DNA of 6,302 nucleotides from Bacillota bacterium (lineage in GTDB: Bacteria; Bacillota_E; Sulfobacillia; Sulfobacillales; Sulfobacillaceae). The stretch is taken from assembly GCA_021820165.1 (NCBI GenBank), contig JAKADW010000132.1:1-6302 (forward strand). Reading direction: 5' to 3'. Each line of letters begins with the position of its first letter. The stretch's first letter is position 1. The notes under the pieces were generated by a model, which was given only the letters and a program-made list of their open reading frames with translations, did not search any database and was not told where the DNA came from. Position numbers and translations under genes: made by a program. Shown here piece by piece: positions 1 to 6,302 of the stretch.

Positions 1-926
1 GTCTTCGCACGGAGACGGTAGGAATTTGTGGTTCGGAAGTCTCGGCCTATCTTGGAGAGAACGAATTGCGAGTTCCGCCCTTGGTGATGGGACATGAATT
101 CGCGGGACGTCTGGAGGAGGATGTGCCGCACCGAAACCTCAAAGCGGGTGATTTGGTTACCGTCAATCCGTTGGTGACCTGTGGCTCTTGCGAGGACTGT
201 CGGAGCGGTCAACGGCAATATTGTCGTCAGCGCCGCCTGATTGGCGTTGACTTTCCCGGAGCTTTCGCGAGTCGCTTCGCCGTTCCCCTGGATCAATGTT
301 ATGCGATATCCGATCCCATCCAAGGGGCGTTAGTCGAGCCGTTGGCCTGTGCCATCCGGGCAGTCAACCAAGCGCAAGTGCAGCCAGACCATGTCATGTT
401 AGTCCTAGGAGCCGGGATTATTGGTCTTCTGAGCGCCTGGGTCGCGCACCGCCGAGGCGCCCGCCGGGTGGTGATCGCGGACACGAATGCCCAGCGTTTA
501 GGGCATGTCGCGTCGTTTGGGGCCGATATTGCGGTGGACGCCTCGAAGGATGGTGCCGTGGATGCGGCGCGAAAGCTGGAGGCCCGGGGCTTCGATCGGG
601 TCATTGATGCCGTGGGCCTACGTGTCACCAGAAGCGATGCCCTAAAAATGCTACGGCGTGGTGGGCGCGTGGTCTTTCTCGGACTTCACGAAAAGGATGC
701 CGTGCTTCCGGGCAATGGGATTGTCCGCGACGAATTTGAGATTGTGGGGTCTTTTTGTTACAACGACCAGGAATTTGAGGAGGCGGTCAGCTGGATGAAC
801 GCGGGCGCCTTGACGCCCTCGGCATCATGGCTGGACATTCGCTCGATTACAGAGGGGGCTCAAGCCTTTCAGGAGCAGGCAGATGGCCCGGCACCGTTTC
901 CGAAGATACTTTTGCAAATGAGCTAG
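1..926 (+). CDS. Zinc-dependent medium-chain alcohol/polyol dehydrogenase, 5' partial
   Basis: This is an NAD(P)-dependent sugar or polyol dehydrogenase of the medium-chain (zinc ADH) superfamily, presumably cytosolic. The reading frame is open from base 3, with no start before the left edge. The family's conserved ICGSE segment lies at 24-38, upstream of a TTG at 66, so that TTG is not the start and roughly 30-40 N-terminal residues are missing. Visible elements are the catalytic-zinc Cys (27-29), the GHE His/Glu (90-98), four structural-zinc cysteines (codons at 180, 189, 198 and 222; spacing C-x2-C-x2-C-x7-C), an EPLA segment, and the Rossmann motif GAGIIG (408-425). The second Rossmann strand ends in an Asp (IADTN), which usually favours NAD over NADP. 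The 307 visible residues fit a complete enzyme of about 340. The substrate is not readable. By context it could oxidise an aldose to its lactone or act on a 2-keto-3-deoxy acid. Sorbitol, threonine and galactitol-phosphate dehydrogenases share the fold. Confidence 0.9.
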   Translation, partial: LRTETVGICGSEVSAYLGENELRVPPLVMGHEFAGRLEEDVPHRNLKAGDLVTVNPLVTCGSCEDCRSGQRQYCRQRRLIGVDFPGAFASRFAVPLDQCYAISDPIQGALVEPLACAIRAVNQAQVQPDHVMLVLGAGIIGLLSAWVAHRRGARRVVIADTNAQRLGHVASFGADIAVDASKDGAVDAARKLEARGFDRVIDAVGLRVTRSDALKMLRRGGRVVFLGLHEKDAVLPGNGIVRDEFEIVGSFCYNDQEFEEAVSWMNAGALTPSASWLDIRSITEGAQAFQEQADGPAPFPKILLQMS

Positions 927-938
927 AGTCTTGATGAG

Positions 939-947
939 AAAGGGTGG
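939..947 (+). promoter_or_regulatory. Ribosome-binding site of the FAH-family gene
   Basis: The purine-rich AAAGGGTGG lies five bases before the ATG at 953. It overlaps the alternative in-frame GTG at 944, so it supports ATG 953 as the start. Confidence 0.6.
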
Positions 948-952
948 ATGAC

Positions 953-1813
953 ATGCGGGTCGGCAATGTGTGGTACCAAGGGCAGCCACGGGCGGCGCTA
1001 AGGGTGGGGGACGATGGGGAATGTCGTCTGTTGCCGGAAAAATATTCATGCACCGATGATCTTCTTGACAAACTGATGGATGACGCCGGGCGAAAGGAAT
1101 TGGTCGAAGAGGCCTCCGAGAGTGTGGCCTTCGCAAATCTTCGTTGGCGGCCATCGGTGGCCGCTCCCTCCAAAGTGTTGTGCATCGGATTAAACTATCG
1201 TCGGCATGCGCGGGAAACGGGAGCGGACATCCCGACGGTGCCGGTGGTGTTCAATAAATTTCCCTCGACCATTGCCGCCGATGGCGACACGATCGCCATC
1301 CCCCGGGCAACGCGGCAGTTGGATTACGAAGCCGAATTAGTCATGGTCATGGGACGGCGGGCGTACCGGGTGTCGCCCGAGGACAGTCTCAATTATGTGG
1401 CCGGCTATACGGTTGGGAACGATGTGTCCGCTCGCGATCTGCAGCGGTTAACCAGCCAGTGGCTATTGGGAAAATCCTCTCCGGGTTTTGCACCCTTGGG
1501 ACGGTGGCTTACCACGCGGGACGACATCGCCGATCCGGGGGGACTTGCCATTCAACTCTGGCGTAATGGGGTTCTCTCCCAAGACTCCCATACGGAGGAC
1601 ATGATTTTCTCCTGTCAGACGATTATTAGCCACTTGGCGTCCGTATGGCCCTTGGAACCCGGCGATGTTATTTTTACCGGTACGCCTGAGGGCGTAATTT
1701 TAGGATTACCCGAGGACAAGCGGCGGTGGATTGAAGACGGGGACGTCGTCAAGGTGTCCATTTCTAGGGTGGGGGAACTCACCAACCAGTTTGTTGAGAG
1801 CCGTGATGAATAG
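953..1813 (+). CDS. Fumarylacetoacetate hydrolase (FAH) family enzyme, candidate 2-keto-3-deoxy-pentonate dehydratase or diketo-acid hydrolase
   Basis: This is a metal-dependent enzyme of the FAH superfamily, whose members hydrolyse, hydrate/dehydrate or decarboxylate 2-keto acids in the cytosol. From ATG 953 it has 286 residues, usual for the FAHD1-like group. A short N-terminal domain (about 1-70) precedes the catalytic core. The core starts near KVLCIGLNY (74-82) and carries DYEAEL (124-129) and GNDVSARD (155-162). By comparison with FAHD1, the metal ligands should be Glu126, Glu128 and Asp157. GKSSPGFAPLG (173-183) and FTGTPEGV (241-248) complete the signature. An in-frame GTG at 944 was rejected because it falls inside the ribosome-binding site. 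In this cluster two roles are plausible: dehydrating 2-keto-3-deoxy-D-xylonate to 2-oxoglutarate semialdehyde (the KdaD/XylX role), or hydrolysing a 2,4-diketo-3-deoxy acid made by the adjacent dehydrogenase. The family assignment is firm; the reaction is inferred. Confidence 0.92.
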   Translation: MRVGNVWYQGQPRAALRVGDDGECRLLPEKYSCTDDLLDKLMDDAGRKELVEEASESVAFANLRWRPSVAAPSKVLCIGLNYRRHARETGADIPTVPVVFNKFPSTIAADGDTIAIPRATRQLDYEAELVMVMGRRAYRVSPEDSLNYVAGYTVGNDVSARDLQRLTSQWLLGKSSPGFAPLGRWLTTRDDIADPGGLAIQLWRNGVLSQDSHTEDMIFSCQTIISHLASVWPLEPGDVIFTGTPEGVILGLPEDKRRWIEDGDVVKVSISRVGELTNQFVESRDE

Positions 1814-2687
1814 GGCGGTAGGTCCGGGGGACGCACCGGCCCTGAATGTATCAAGCGAGGAAGCTCTTTTGATGCCAGTAATCCGGCGCTACCCGTCAGC
1901 AGTCATCGCCTATTCCGGCGGGGTGGATTCCACCGTGGTGGCGGTGGCCGCCCATCGAGCACTCGGTGAGCGAATGTTGGCCGTCACCGGAGATTCTCCA
2001 AGCGTGGCCCGTTCGGAACTGGAGTCGGCCCAACGGATTGCCGAGGAAACGGGATTTCCTTGGCTGGCCGTGCCTACCCATGAATTAGCAGATGCGCGCT
2101 ACCAGGCCAATGATGGCACCCGTTGCTACTTCTGTAAATCCGAGCTTTATGGGGTGCTGGACGAGATCCGGAATCAACGCGGGTTTTCGGTCGTGATGGA
2201 TGGATTTAACCAGGATGATTTAGGGGATTTTCGGCCCGGTCTCAAAGCGGGGCAAGAGCATCAGGTGGTGAGTCCCCTGAAAGAGGCTGGCTTGGGCAAG
2301 GACAGCGTGCGTCGATTGGCGCGTGCTTGGGGGTTATCCAACTGGGATAAGCCGGCCTCACCCTGTCTCTCCTCGCGCATTCCCTATCACACCCCCGTTA
2401 CCGTCGAACGGTTGCAACAGGTGGAAGCGGCCGAAGATGCGTTGCATCATTTAGGGTTTCGCCAGGTCCGGGTTCGCCACCACGGCCCATTGGCGCGCAT
2501 CGAGGTTCCCATTGAGGACCTTAGCTGGGTATTAAGGGAACGGGACACGATTCTCCGGGCCCTTAAACAGGTGGGGTATCAGTTCGTGTCCCTGGATCTC
2601 GAGGGACTCAAGTCCGGGTCTTTGAATGCCCTGATTACGGCGCCGAGCCCAAGCAGTGCTTCACCTCAGGAGAATGCCAATGACTGA
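1806..2687 (+). CDS. larE: LarE-type ATP-dependent sulfur insertase for nickel-pincer nucleotide cofactor
   Basis: LarE adenylates a carboxylate of the pyridinium dicarboxylate mononucleotide and inserts sulfur. With LarB and LarC it builds the NPN cofactor of lactate racemase and related epimerases. The 293-residue product has the PP-loop SGGVDS (37-42), RCYFCKSELY (106-115), DGFN followed by DFRPGLKA (132-148), SPLKEAGLGK (156-165), NWDKPASPCLSSR (179-191), RVRHH then ARIE (222-233), and LDLEGLKSG (263-271), all as in LarE. Cys107, Cys110 and Cys187 are all present, which suggests the [4Fe-4S] subtype rather than the single sacrificial cysteine of Lactobacillus plantarum. ATG 1806 overlaps the FAH gene by 8 nt, follows GAGAG, and keeps the N-terminal helix before the PP-loop. 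ATG 1872 is a possible later start. Other PP-loop enzymes (ExsB/QueC, NAD synthase, GMP synthase) lack this full motif set. No LarA, LarB or LarC gene is in view. Confidence 0.93.
   Translation: MNRAVGPGDAPALNVSSEEALLMPVIRRYPSAVIAYSGGVDSTVVAVAAHRALGERMLAVTGDSPSVARSELESAQRIAEETGFPWLAVPTHELADARYQANDGTRCYFCKSELYGVLDEIRNQRGFSVVMDGFNQDDLGDFRPGLKAGQEHQVVSPLKEAGLGKDSVRRLARAWGLSNWDKPASPCLSSRIPYHTPVTVERLQQVEAAEDALHHLGFRQVRVRHHGPLARIEVPIEDLSWVLRERDTILRALKQVGYQFVSLDLEGLKSGSLNALITAPSPSSASPQENAND
2668..2673 (+). promoter_or_regulatory. Ribosome-binding site of the aldolase gene
   Basis: AGGAGA, inside the end of larE, lies six bases before ATG 2680. It favours that start over the in-frame GTG at 2656 (upstream of the site) and the ATG at 2674 (directly abutting it). 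Confidence 0.65.
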
Positions 2688-3282
2688 ATCTCAGCTAATC
2701 CAACTCTTAGGAACATCCCGTATCTTGCCGGTGATCCGGGCCGCGAGTGCGGACCTCGCTTTCGGGCGGGCGAAGACCATCATCGAGGCGGGACTTTCTC
2801 TCCTGGAAATCGCCTGGACGACGCCCAACGCAGCCCAGGTGCTAAAAACGCTCCGCGATCGGCCTGACCTCACGGTCGGGGCGGGCACCATCTTAAATGA
2901 AGATATGGCGCACGAAGCGGTGGATGCAGGCGCCCAATTTCTCCTGGCCCCGAACCTTTCGCACCAGGTGGCTGAGGTATCCCGACGATCCCGCGTCCCC
3001 TATCTCCCCGGGGTATTGACGGCGGACGAGGTGGCGCGGGCGCTCGACGAGGCATTAACGCTCTTGAAGCTCTTTCCGGCGACAACCGGGGGCGTTTCCC
3101 ATATGCGGGCGCTTCATGAACCGTTTCCGGGCATCCGTTGGGTCCCTACGGGTGGAATTAGCTGGGAGACGGCCGACGAGTGGATTCAGGCCGGAGCCGT
3201 GGCGGTGGGGATGGGAAGCGCTCTTTTCAACGTGGATGATCTGAGCGTGGCCGTGCAGACGCTACAGGGGGCCGGAGCGTGA
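2680..3282 (+). CDS. eda: 2-keto-3-deoxy-6-phosphogluconate (KDPG) aldolase, Eda family
   Basis: This is a class I (Schiff-base) aldolase that splits a 2-keto-3-deoxy sugar acid phosphate into pyruvate and an aldehyde, typically KDPG into pyruvate and glyceraldehyde 3-phosphate. The 200-residue product matches the family length and is a single TIM-barrel domain. Visible motifs are the N-terminal RILPVIR (14-20), LEIAWTTPNA (42-51) with the general acid/base Glu43, VGAGTIL (66-72), LPGVLTADE (109-117), LLKLFPA (128-134) with the Schiff-base Lys130, and the phosphate-loop PTGGIS (156-161). E. coli Eda has Arg-Thr where this protein has Thr-Thr (47-48), a variation I recall from other Gram-positive homologues. 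The start overlaps the end of larE by 8 nt and the stop overlaps the kinase start by 4 nt, so translation is probably coupled to both. The adjacent kinase would supply its phosphorylated substrate. Action on phosphogalactonate or pentonate analogues cannot be excluded. Confidence 0.95.
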   Translation: MTESQLIQLLGTSRILPVIRAASADLAFGRAKTIIEAGLSLLEIAWTTPNAAQVLKTLRDRPDLTVGAGTILNEDMAHEAVDAGAQFLLAPNLSHQVAEVSRRSRVPYLPGVLTADEVARALDEALTLLKLFPATTGGVSHMRALHEPFPGIRWVPTGGISWETADEWIQAGAVAVGMGSALFNVDDLSVAVQTLQGAGA

Positions 3283-4223
3283 CGCCGATTGTGACGACGG
3301 GGGAGCCATTAGGGCTACTCACTCCGGAAAAACGAGGACGAATTGGCCTGGGCACCCCCATGACCTTTGGCATCGCTGGGTCGGAATGCAATGTGGCCAT
3401 CGCTTTGGCGCGGCTGGGCATCCCGGTCTGGTTCGGGGGTGCGGTGGGGACAGATCCGGCGGGAAACGCCGTGGTTCATGCCCTTTTGGCTGAAGGGGTC
3501 CACGTGGACTTGCTGACCCAAAACGCCCATCCGACCGGACTCATGATGAAGGAATGGTTTGGGCTGAAGCCGGAGCCACGGGTCTTTTACTATCGGGAAC
3601 ACACGGCCATGCATGACTGGGAGCCGCCAGCGCGATTGCCGCCGCAACTGGACGGTGCCCGGCTTCATGTGTCCGGTATTACCCTCATGATTGATGAGGG
3701 CCTTCGGGAGCGCCTGCTGAAGTGGTGGCGTACCTCGGGTCACTGGGGAGGGGCGTCTTTGGATCTCAACATTCGCTGGCGGCTCGGGGATCCCGACCGG
3801 TGGCGCCAGACACTCGCGGATGCCATGGCGCACGCCGATCTCGTTTTTGCCTCGCGCAGTGAACTCCTGGCCCTATGGGGATCGGATGCCAGTGCGGCGT
3901 TAATAGCCCAAGGCGTTTTAGGAGATCAACAGGTCCTGGTGGTGACGGATGGCGATCAGGGAGCCTGGGCGGAGCTTGGTGGACGCCTTCTGGCTAAGGT
4001 CCCCGCCTGGCCTACGAGTCAGGTCCTGGACCCCGTGGGGGCCGGCGATGGATTTTCCGCCGGGGTATTGGCCGGGCGTCTCAAGGGCTTGGGTTGGCCG
4101 GAAAGTCTCACGCTCGGATCAGTGGTGGGCGCCTTTTCGGTGGCCCATCCGGGCGATTGGGAGGGGTACCCCTATTGGGCGGAGGTGCGGGAGATGATCG
4201 ACGGGCGTTGGGTTGAACGCTGA
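3279..4223 (+). CDS. kdgK: 2-keto-3-deoxygluconate (KDG) kinase, PfkB/ribokinase family
   Basis: This kinase phosphorylates a 2-keto-3-deoxy sugar acid with ATP, making the substrate of the preceding aldolase. The 314-residue product is family-typical. It opens with TTGEPLGLL (6-14), followed by the substrate-lid region [17 protein letters not shown] (31-47), the VGTDPAGN segment (56-63), YYREHTA (104-110) with Tyr104 and Arg106, LDLNIRWRL (161-169) with Arg166, and the PfkB signature [12 protein letters not shown] (251-262) with catalytic Asp257. This combination fits KDG kinases better than fructokinases or ribokinases. PTGLMMKE (85-92) has Met where KDG kinases usually have Tyr, which may affect substrate choice. 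The GTG start forms a GTGA overlap with the aldolase stop, and AGGGGG lies 7 nt upstream. There is no competing ATG start close by. The exact substrate (hexonate or pentonate derivative) is uncertain. Confidence 0.92.
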   Translation: MTPIVTTGEPLGLLTPEKRGRIGLGTPMTFGIAGSECNVAIALARLGIPVWFGGAVGTDPAGNAVVHALLAEGVHVDLLTQNAHPTGLMMKEWFGLKPEPRVFYYREHTAMHDWEPPARLPPQLDGARLHVSGITLMIDEGLRERLLKWWRTSGHWGGASLDLNIRWRLGDPDRWRQTLADAMAHADLVFASRSELLALWGSDASAALIAQGVLGDQQVLVVTDGDQGAWAELGGRLLAKVPAWPTSQVLDPVGAGDGFSAGVLAGRLKGLGWPESLTLGSVVGAFSVAHPGDWEGYPYWAEVREMIDGRWVER

Positions 4224-4224
4224 C

Positions 4225-4230
4225 AGGGGG
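4225..4230 (+). promoter_or_regulatory. Ribosome-binding site of the dehydratase gene
   Basis: AGGGGG sits in the short gap after the kinase stop. Three consecutive in-frame starts follow (GTG 4232, ATG 4235, ATG 4238). The spacing is best, 7 nt, for ATG 4238. Confidence 0.55.
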
Positions 4231-4237
4231 TGTGATG

Positions 4238-6202
4238 ATGGAAAGCCATGACCGGTTACGGTCCTTGTTGGAGGATCAGCATCCGTATGCGGTGGCGACA
4301 CGGGCACCAGGACCGTCGGGGCGCTTGCCGCTTTCGGAAGAGATGCTCCGTCAATGGCCCAGCGGTGATTTGTTCGGGCTCAGCCAGAATGTCGGTATGG
4401 GATGGCGTCCGGACCAGGTGCTTCAAGAGGCGGTGCTCATTTTGAGCACGCAAGGCGGGATGCGCGATGAAGCCGGGGAGCCGCTCGCCCTCGGCTATCA
4501 TACGGGCCATTGGGAGATTAGCCGGCTCGTTCAGCGGGCGGCGGAACAGTTTCGGGATCTGGGGCTCATGCCGTATGCCGCCTTCGTGAGCGATCCGTGT
4601 GATGGGCGTACCCAAGGCACGCCTGGGATGTTTGACTCGCTTCCCTACCGCAATGATGCCTCTTTAGTGATGCGCCGCTTGATTCGCTCCCTACCCCGAC
4701 GGAAGGCGGTCATGGGGGTCGCGACGTGTGACAAGGGGTTACCCGCCATGATGATGGCTTTGGCCTCCCTTCAACGCTTGCCGGGGATTTTAGTGCCCGG
4801 TGGAGTGACGCTAGTTGCGGAAGATGGGGAGGATGCCGCCAAAGTCCAAACCATCGGGGCGCGGTTTGCACATGGGGAAATTAGTCTCGAGCATGCCGCG
4901 GCCATGGGATGCCGGGCGTGTGCCTCACCCGGTGGTGGTTGCCAATTTCTCGGGACCGCCGCGACCTCGCAAGTTGTCGCCGAGGCGCTCGGCATGGCGC
5001 TGCCGCATTCAGCCCTCGTCCCCTCGGGGTCCTCCTTATGGGAGGCTATGGCGCGCGATTCGGCCCGAGCTCTTGGGCACTTAATGGCCGCGGGATGGGG
5101 GATGGAGGACGTTCTCACCGACGCCGCCATCGGGAATGCCATGGTTCTCCATGCGGCCTTCGGCGGCTCCACCAACCTTCTGTTACATCTCCCCGCCATT
5201 GCCCATTCCGCCGGGCGCCGGATCCCCACGGTGGACGACTGGCGGCATGTCAACCGTGAGGTTCCCCGTTTGGTCAGCGTGCTGCCGAATGGGCCCGTGC
5301 CGCATCCCACCGTCTTTGCCTATTTGGCCGGCGGGGTGCCGGAGGTGATGTTGCACCTTCGCAAGCTGGGACTTCTTGACACCGCTGTCAAGACGGTGTC
5401 GGGGACCACCTTGGGGGAGGTGCTGGATTGGTGGCAATCCTCAGAACGGCGTATCAAGGTGCGACAACATCTGAAGACGCAAGACAGCGTCAATCCCGAT
5501 GACGTGATTTTCTCCCCGGACCGGGCACGGGCGGCGGGTCTTGGGATGACGCTCACATTTCCCGTCGGCAATTTGGCTCCGGATGGGGCGGTCATTAAAT
5601 CGACAGCCATTGATCCGACGGTATTAGACGCGGACGGCGTATACCGCCATCGTGGGCCCGCTCGCGTCTTCACGGAAGAATCCGAGGCCATCCGGGCCAT
5701 CAAAGAGGGACTGATTCAGGCGAAGGACGTGATGATCCTGGCGGGCCGGGGGCCGATGGGCACAGGAATGGAAGAGACGTACCAACTGACATCGGCGCTT
5801 CGCTACCTACCCTTCGGGAAACATGTCGCCCTAATCACCGATGCCCGATTTTCCGGCGTGTCTACCGGCGCCTGTATTGGTCATGTGAGTCCGGAAGGTC
5901 TGGCCAACGGCCCCATCGGTAAAGTCCAAGATGGCGACCTGATTGATATTGTTATTAACCCCGCGACAGGGGATGGGTCCCTCAATTTTGTTGGGCGTGT
6001 CGAAAAGCTTCTCTCCCCCGACGAGGGGGCGGAGGTTCTACGAGCGCGACCCTTAAACCCGCATATGCGGCCGGACCAGAACTTGCCGGATGACACCAGG
6101 CTTTGGGCGGCGTTGCAATCCGTTAGCGGCGGACCATGGGCCGGGGCGGTGTACGATGTCGACCGCATTGTCGCGGCATTGGGGGAGAACACGGCTCAGT
6201 AA
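4238..6202 (+). CDS. yjhG: D-xylonate dehydratase, YjhG/YagF family (IlvD/Edd superfamily)
   Basis: This iron-sulfur dehydratase removes water from an aldonate, classically D-xylonate to 2-keto-3-deoxy-D-xylonate (EC 4.2.1.82). From ATG 4238 it has 654 residues, almost the length of E. coli YjhG (655), and it appears collinear with YjhG throughout. Shared blocks are PSGDLFG (41-47), [20 protein letters not shown] (119-138), [13 protein letters not shown] (163-175), [21 protein letters not shown] (232-252), [13 protein letters not shown] (305-317), STAIDP (455-460), GTGMEETYQ (508-516), and [16 protein letters not shown] (535-550). Cys121, Cys164 and Cys235 match the three Fe-S ligands of the superfamily. 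It is clearly closer to YjhG/YagF than to IlvD (no GHIGM-type motif) or Edd. Start codons at 4232 and 4235 are possible alternatives. It lies 14 nt after the kinase gene and 27 nt before the next start. Activity on other aldonates cannot be excluded from sequence. Confidence 0.95.
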   Translation: MESHDRLRSLLEDQHPYAVATRAPGPSGRLPLSEEMLRQWPSGDLFGLSQNVGMGWRPDQVLQEAVLILSTQGGMRDEAGEPLALGYHTGHWEISRLVQRAAEQFRDLGLMPYAAFVSDPCDGRTQGTPGMFDSLPYRNDASLVMRRLIRSLPRRKAVMGVATCDKGLPAMMMALASLQRLPGILVPGGVTLVAEDGEDAAKVQTIGARFAHGEISLEHAAAMGCRACASPGGGCQFLGTAATSQVVAEALGMALPHSALVPSGSSLWEAMARDSARALGHLMAAGWGMEDVLTDAAIGNAMVLHAAFGGSTNLLLHLPAIAHSAGRRIPTVDDWRHVNREVPRLVSVLPNGPVPHPTVFAYLAGGVPEVMLHLRKLGLLDTAVKTVSGTTLGEVLDWWQSSERRIKVRQHLKTQDSVNPDDVIFSPDRARAAGLGMTLTFPVGNLAPDGAVIKSTAIDPTVLDADGVYRHRGPARVFTEESEAIRAIKEGLIQAKDVMILAGRGPMGTGMEETYQLTSALRYLPFGKHVALITDARFSGVSTGACIGHVSPEGLANGPIGKVQDGDLIDIVINPATGDGSLNFVGRVEKLLSPDEGAEVLRARPLNPHMRPDQNLPDDTRLWAALQSVSGGPWAGAVYDVDRIVAALGENTAQ

Positions 6203-6214
6203 GTAACTGGATAT

Positions 6215-6221
6215 AAGGAGG
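6215..6221 (+). promoter_or_regulatory. Strong ribosome-binding site before the last gene
   Basis: A perfect AAGGAGG lies 8 nt before GTG 6230. It is the strongest Shine-Dalgarno match in the window and marks the start of a gene that runs off the right edge. Confidence 0.8.
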
Positions 6222-6229
6222 AGACCTAC

Positions 6230-6302
6230 GTGACTGACGCAAAAAATCTTATTGCCGGTGAAGAAATGACTCCGTCAGAACGGGTGGCGGTCGTTTCACC
6301 CC
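6230..6302 (+). CDS. Probable aldehyde dehydrogenase, 3' partial (first 24 codons)
   Basis: The frame opens at GTG 6230 behind a perfect ribosome-binding site and stays open to the window edge, giving 24 codons. The visible residues include NLIAGEEM (6-13) and RVAVVSP (18-24). This resembles the usual N-terminal pattern of NAD(P)-dependent aldehyde dehydrogenases, where an Ile-x-Gly-Glu segment is followed after a short loop by a strand ending in Asn/Ser-Pro. The Trp that commonly follows Gly-Glu is absent here. No catalytic residue is in view, so the family call rests on a short match plus context. If correct, it could be the 2-oxoglutarate semialdehyde dehydrogenase that completes a Weimberg-type route, or a glycolaldehyde or glyceraldehyde dehydrogenase. 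Confidence 0.5.
   Translation, partial: MTDAKNLIAGEEMTPSERVAVVSP

Noticed and set aside
66..926. TTG at 66 as the start of the zinc dehydrogenase
   Set aside because: The frame is open upstream to the left edge and encodes the conserved catalytic-zinc ICGSE segment at 24-38. The gene must start outside the window.
927..952. Possible promoter or terminator between the first two genes
   Set aside because: The 26-base gap holds a ribosome-binding site only. I see no hairpin with a T-run and no room for a -35/-10 pair.
1731..1805. Extended N-terminus of LarE inside the FAH gene
   Set aside because: These 25 codons have no LarE-like content, and starting there would give a long overlap with a well-conserved FAH C-terminus. 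ATG 1806 fits the family length better.
3315..3833. Open frame of 172 codons on the minus strand
   Set aside because: It is antisense to the conserved KDG kinase, with no domain signature and no convincing ribosome-binding site. It is treated as a shadow frame.
4771..5310. Open frame of 179 codons on the minus strand
   Set aside because: It lies antisense within the conserved YjhG-type dehydratase, has no recognisable motif, and is Pro/Ala/Arg-rich as expected for a shadow frame in GC-rich coding DNA.
4232..6202. The large dehydratase as dihydroxy-acid dehydratase (IlvD) or 6-phosphogluconate dehydratase (Edd)
   Set aside because: The superfamily is the same, but the [20 protein letters not shown] block, the GGGCQFLGT block and the 654-residue length match YjhG/YagF, not IlvD or Edd.
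6203..6229. Possible terminator after the dehydratase
   Set aside because: There is no inverted repeat or T-run. The gap is almost entirely the leader and ribosome-binding site of the next gene.
1..6302. CRISPR, tRNA/rRNA, insertion sequence, phage or toxin-antitoxin content
   Set aside because: No repeat array, structured RNA signature, transposase motif or terminal inverted repeat was seen. Almost all of the window is accounted for by catabolic genes.

Overview
The window is a single plus-strand gene cluster for sugar-acid (aldonate) breakdown. It has seven genes, the first cut by the left edge and the last by the right edge. The DNA is moderately GC-rich by eye. Ribosome-binding sites are purine-rich (an AAGGAGG before the last gene) and GTG starts occur. 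This fits a GC-moderate Gram-positive such as an acidophilic or thermophilic Bacillota (Sulfobacillus- or Alicyclobacillus-like), but that placement is an impression, not a result.

Layout: 1-926, zinc-dependent medium-chain dehydrogenase (5' end missing); 953-1813, fumarylacetoacetate hydrolase (FAH) family enzyme; 1806-2687, LarE-type sulfur insertase of nickel-pincer nucleotide (NPN) cofactor synthesis; 2680-3282, KDPG/KDG aldolase (Eda family); 3279-4223, PfkB-family 2-keto-3-deoxygluconate kinase; 4238-6202, YjhG/YagF-family D-xylonate dehydratase (IlvD/Edd superfamily); 6230 to the right edge, the first 24 codons of a probable aldehyde dehydrogenase. The genes overlap by 8, 8 and 4 nt or are separated by at most 27 nt. 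I see no internal promoter or terminator, so one polycistronic mRNA is likely.

How the genes may work together (inference): the dehydratase makes a 2-keto-3-deoxy sugar acid from an aldonate such as D-xylonate. That intermediate could then (a) be dehydrated by the FAH-family protein and oxidised by the aldehyde dehydrogenase to 2-oxoglutarate (Weimberg-type route); (b) be oxidised by the zinc dehydrogenase and hydrolysed by the FAH-family protein to pyruvate plus a hydroxyacid; or (c) be phosphorylated by the kinase and cleaved by the aldolase (semiphosphorylative Entner-Doudoroff type).

The odd member is LarE, a maturation factor for nickel-pincer racemases and epimerases. Its presence inside the cluster suggests that a LarA-family sugar-acid epimerase feeds this pathway. 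No larA, larB, larC, transporter or regulator gene lies inside the window. There is no gene-free stretch longer than about 30 bases.
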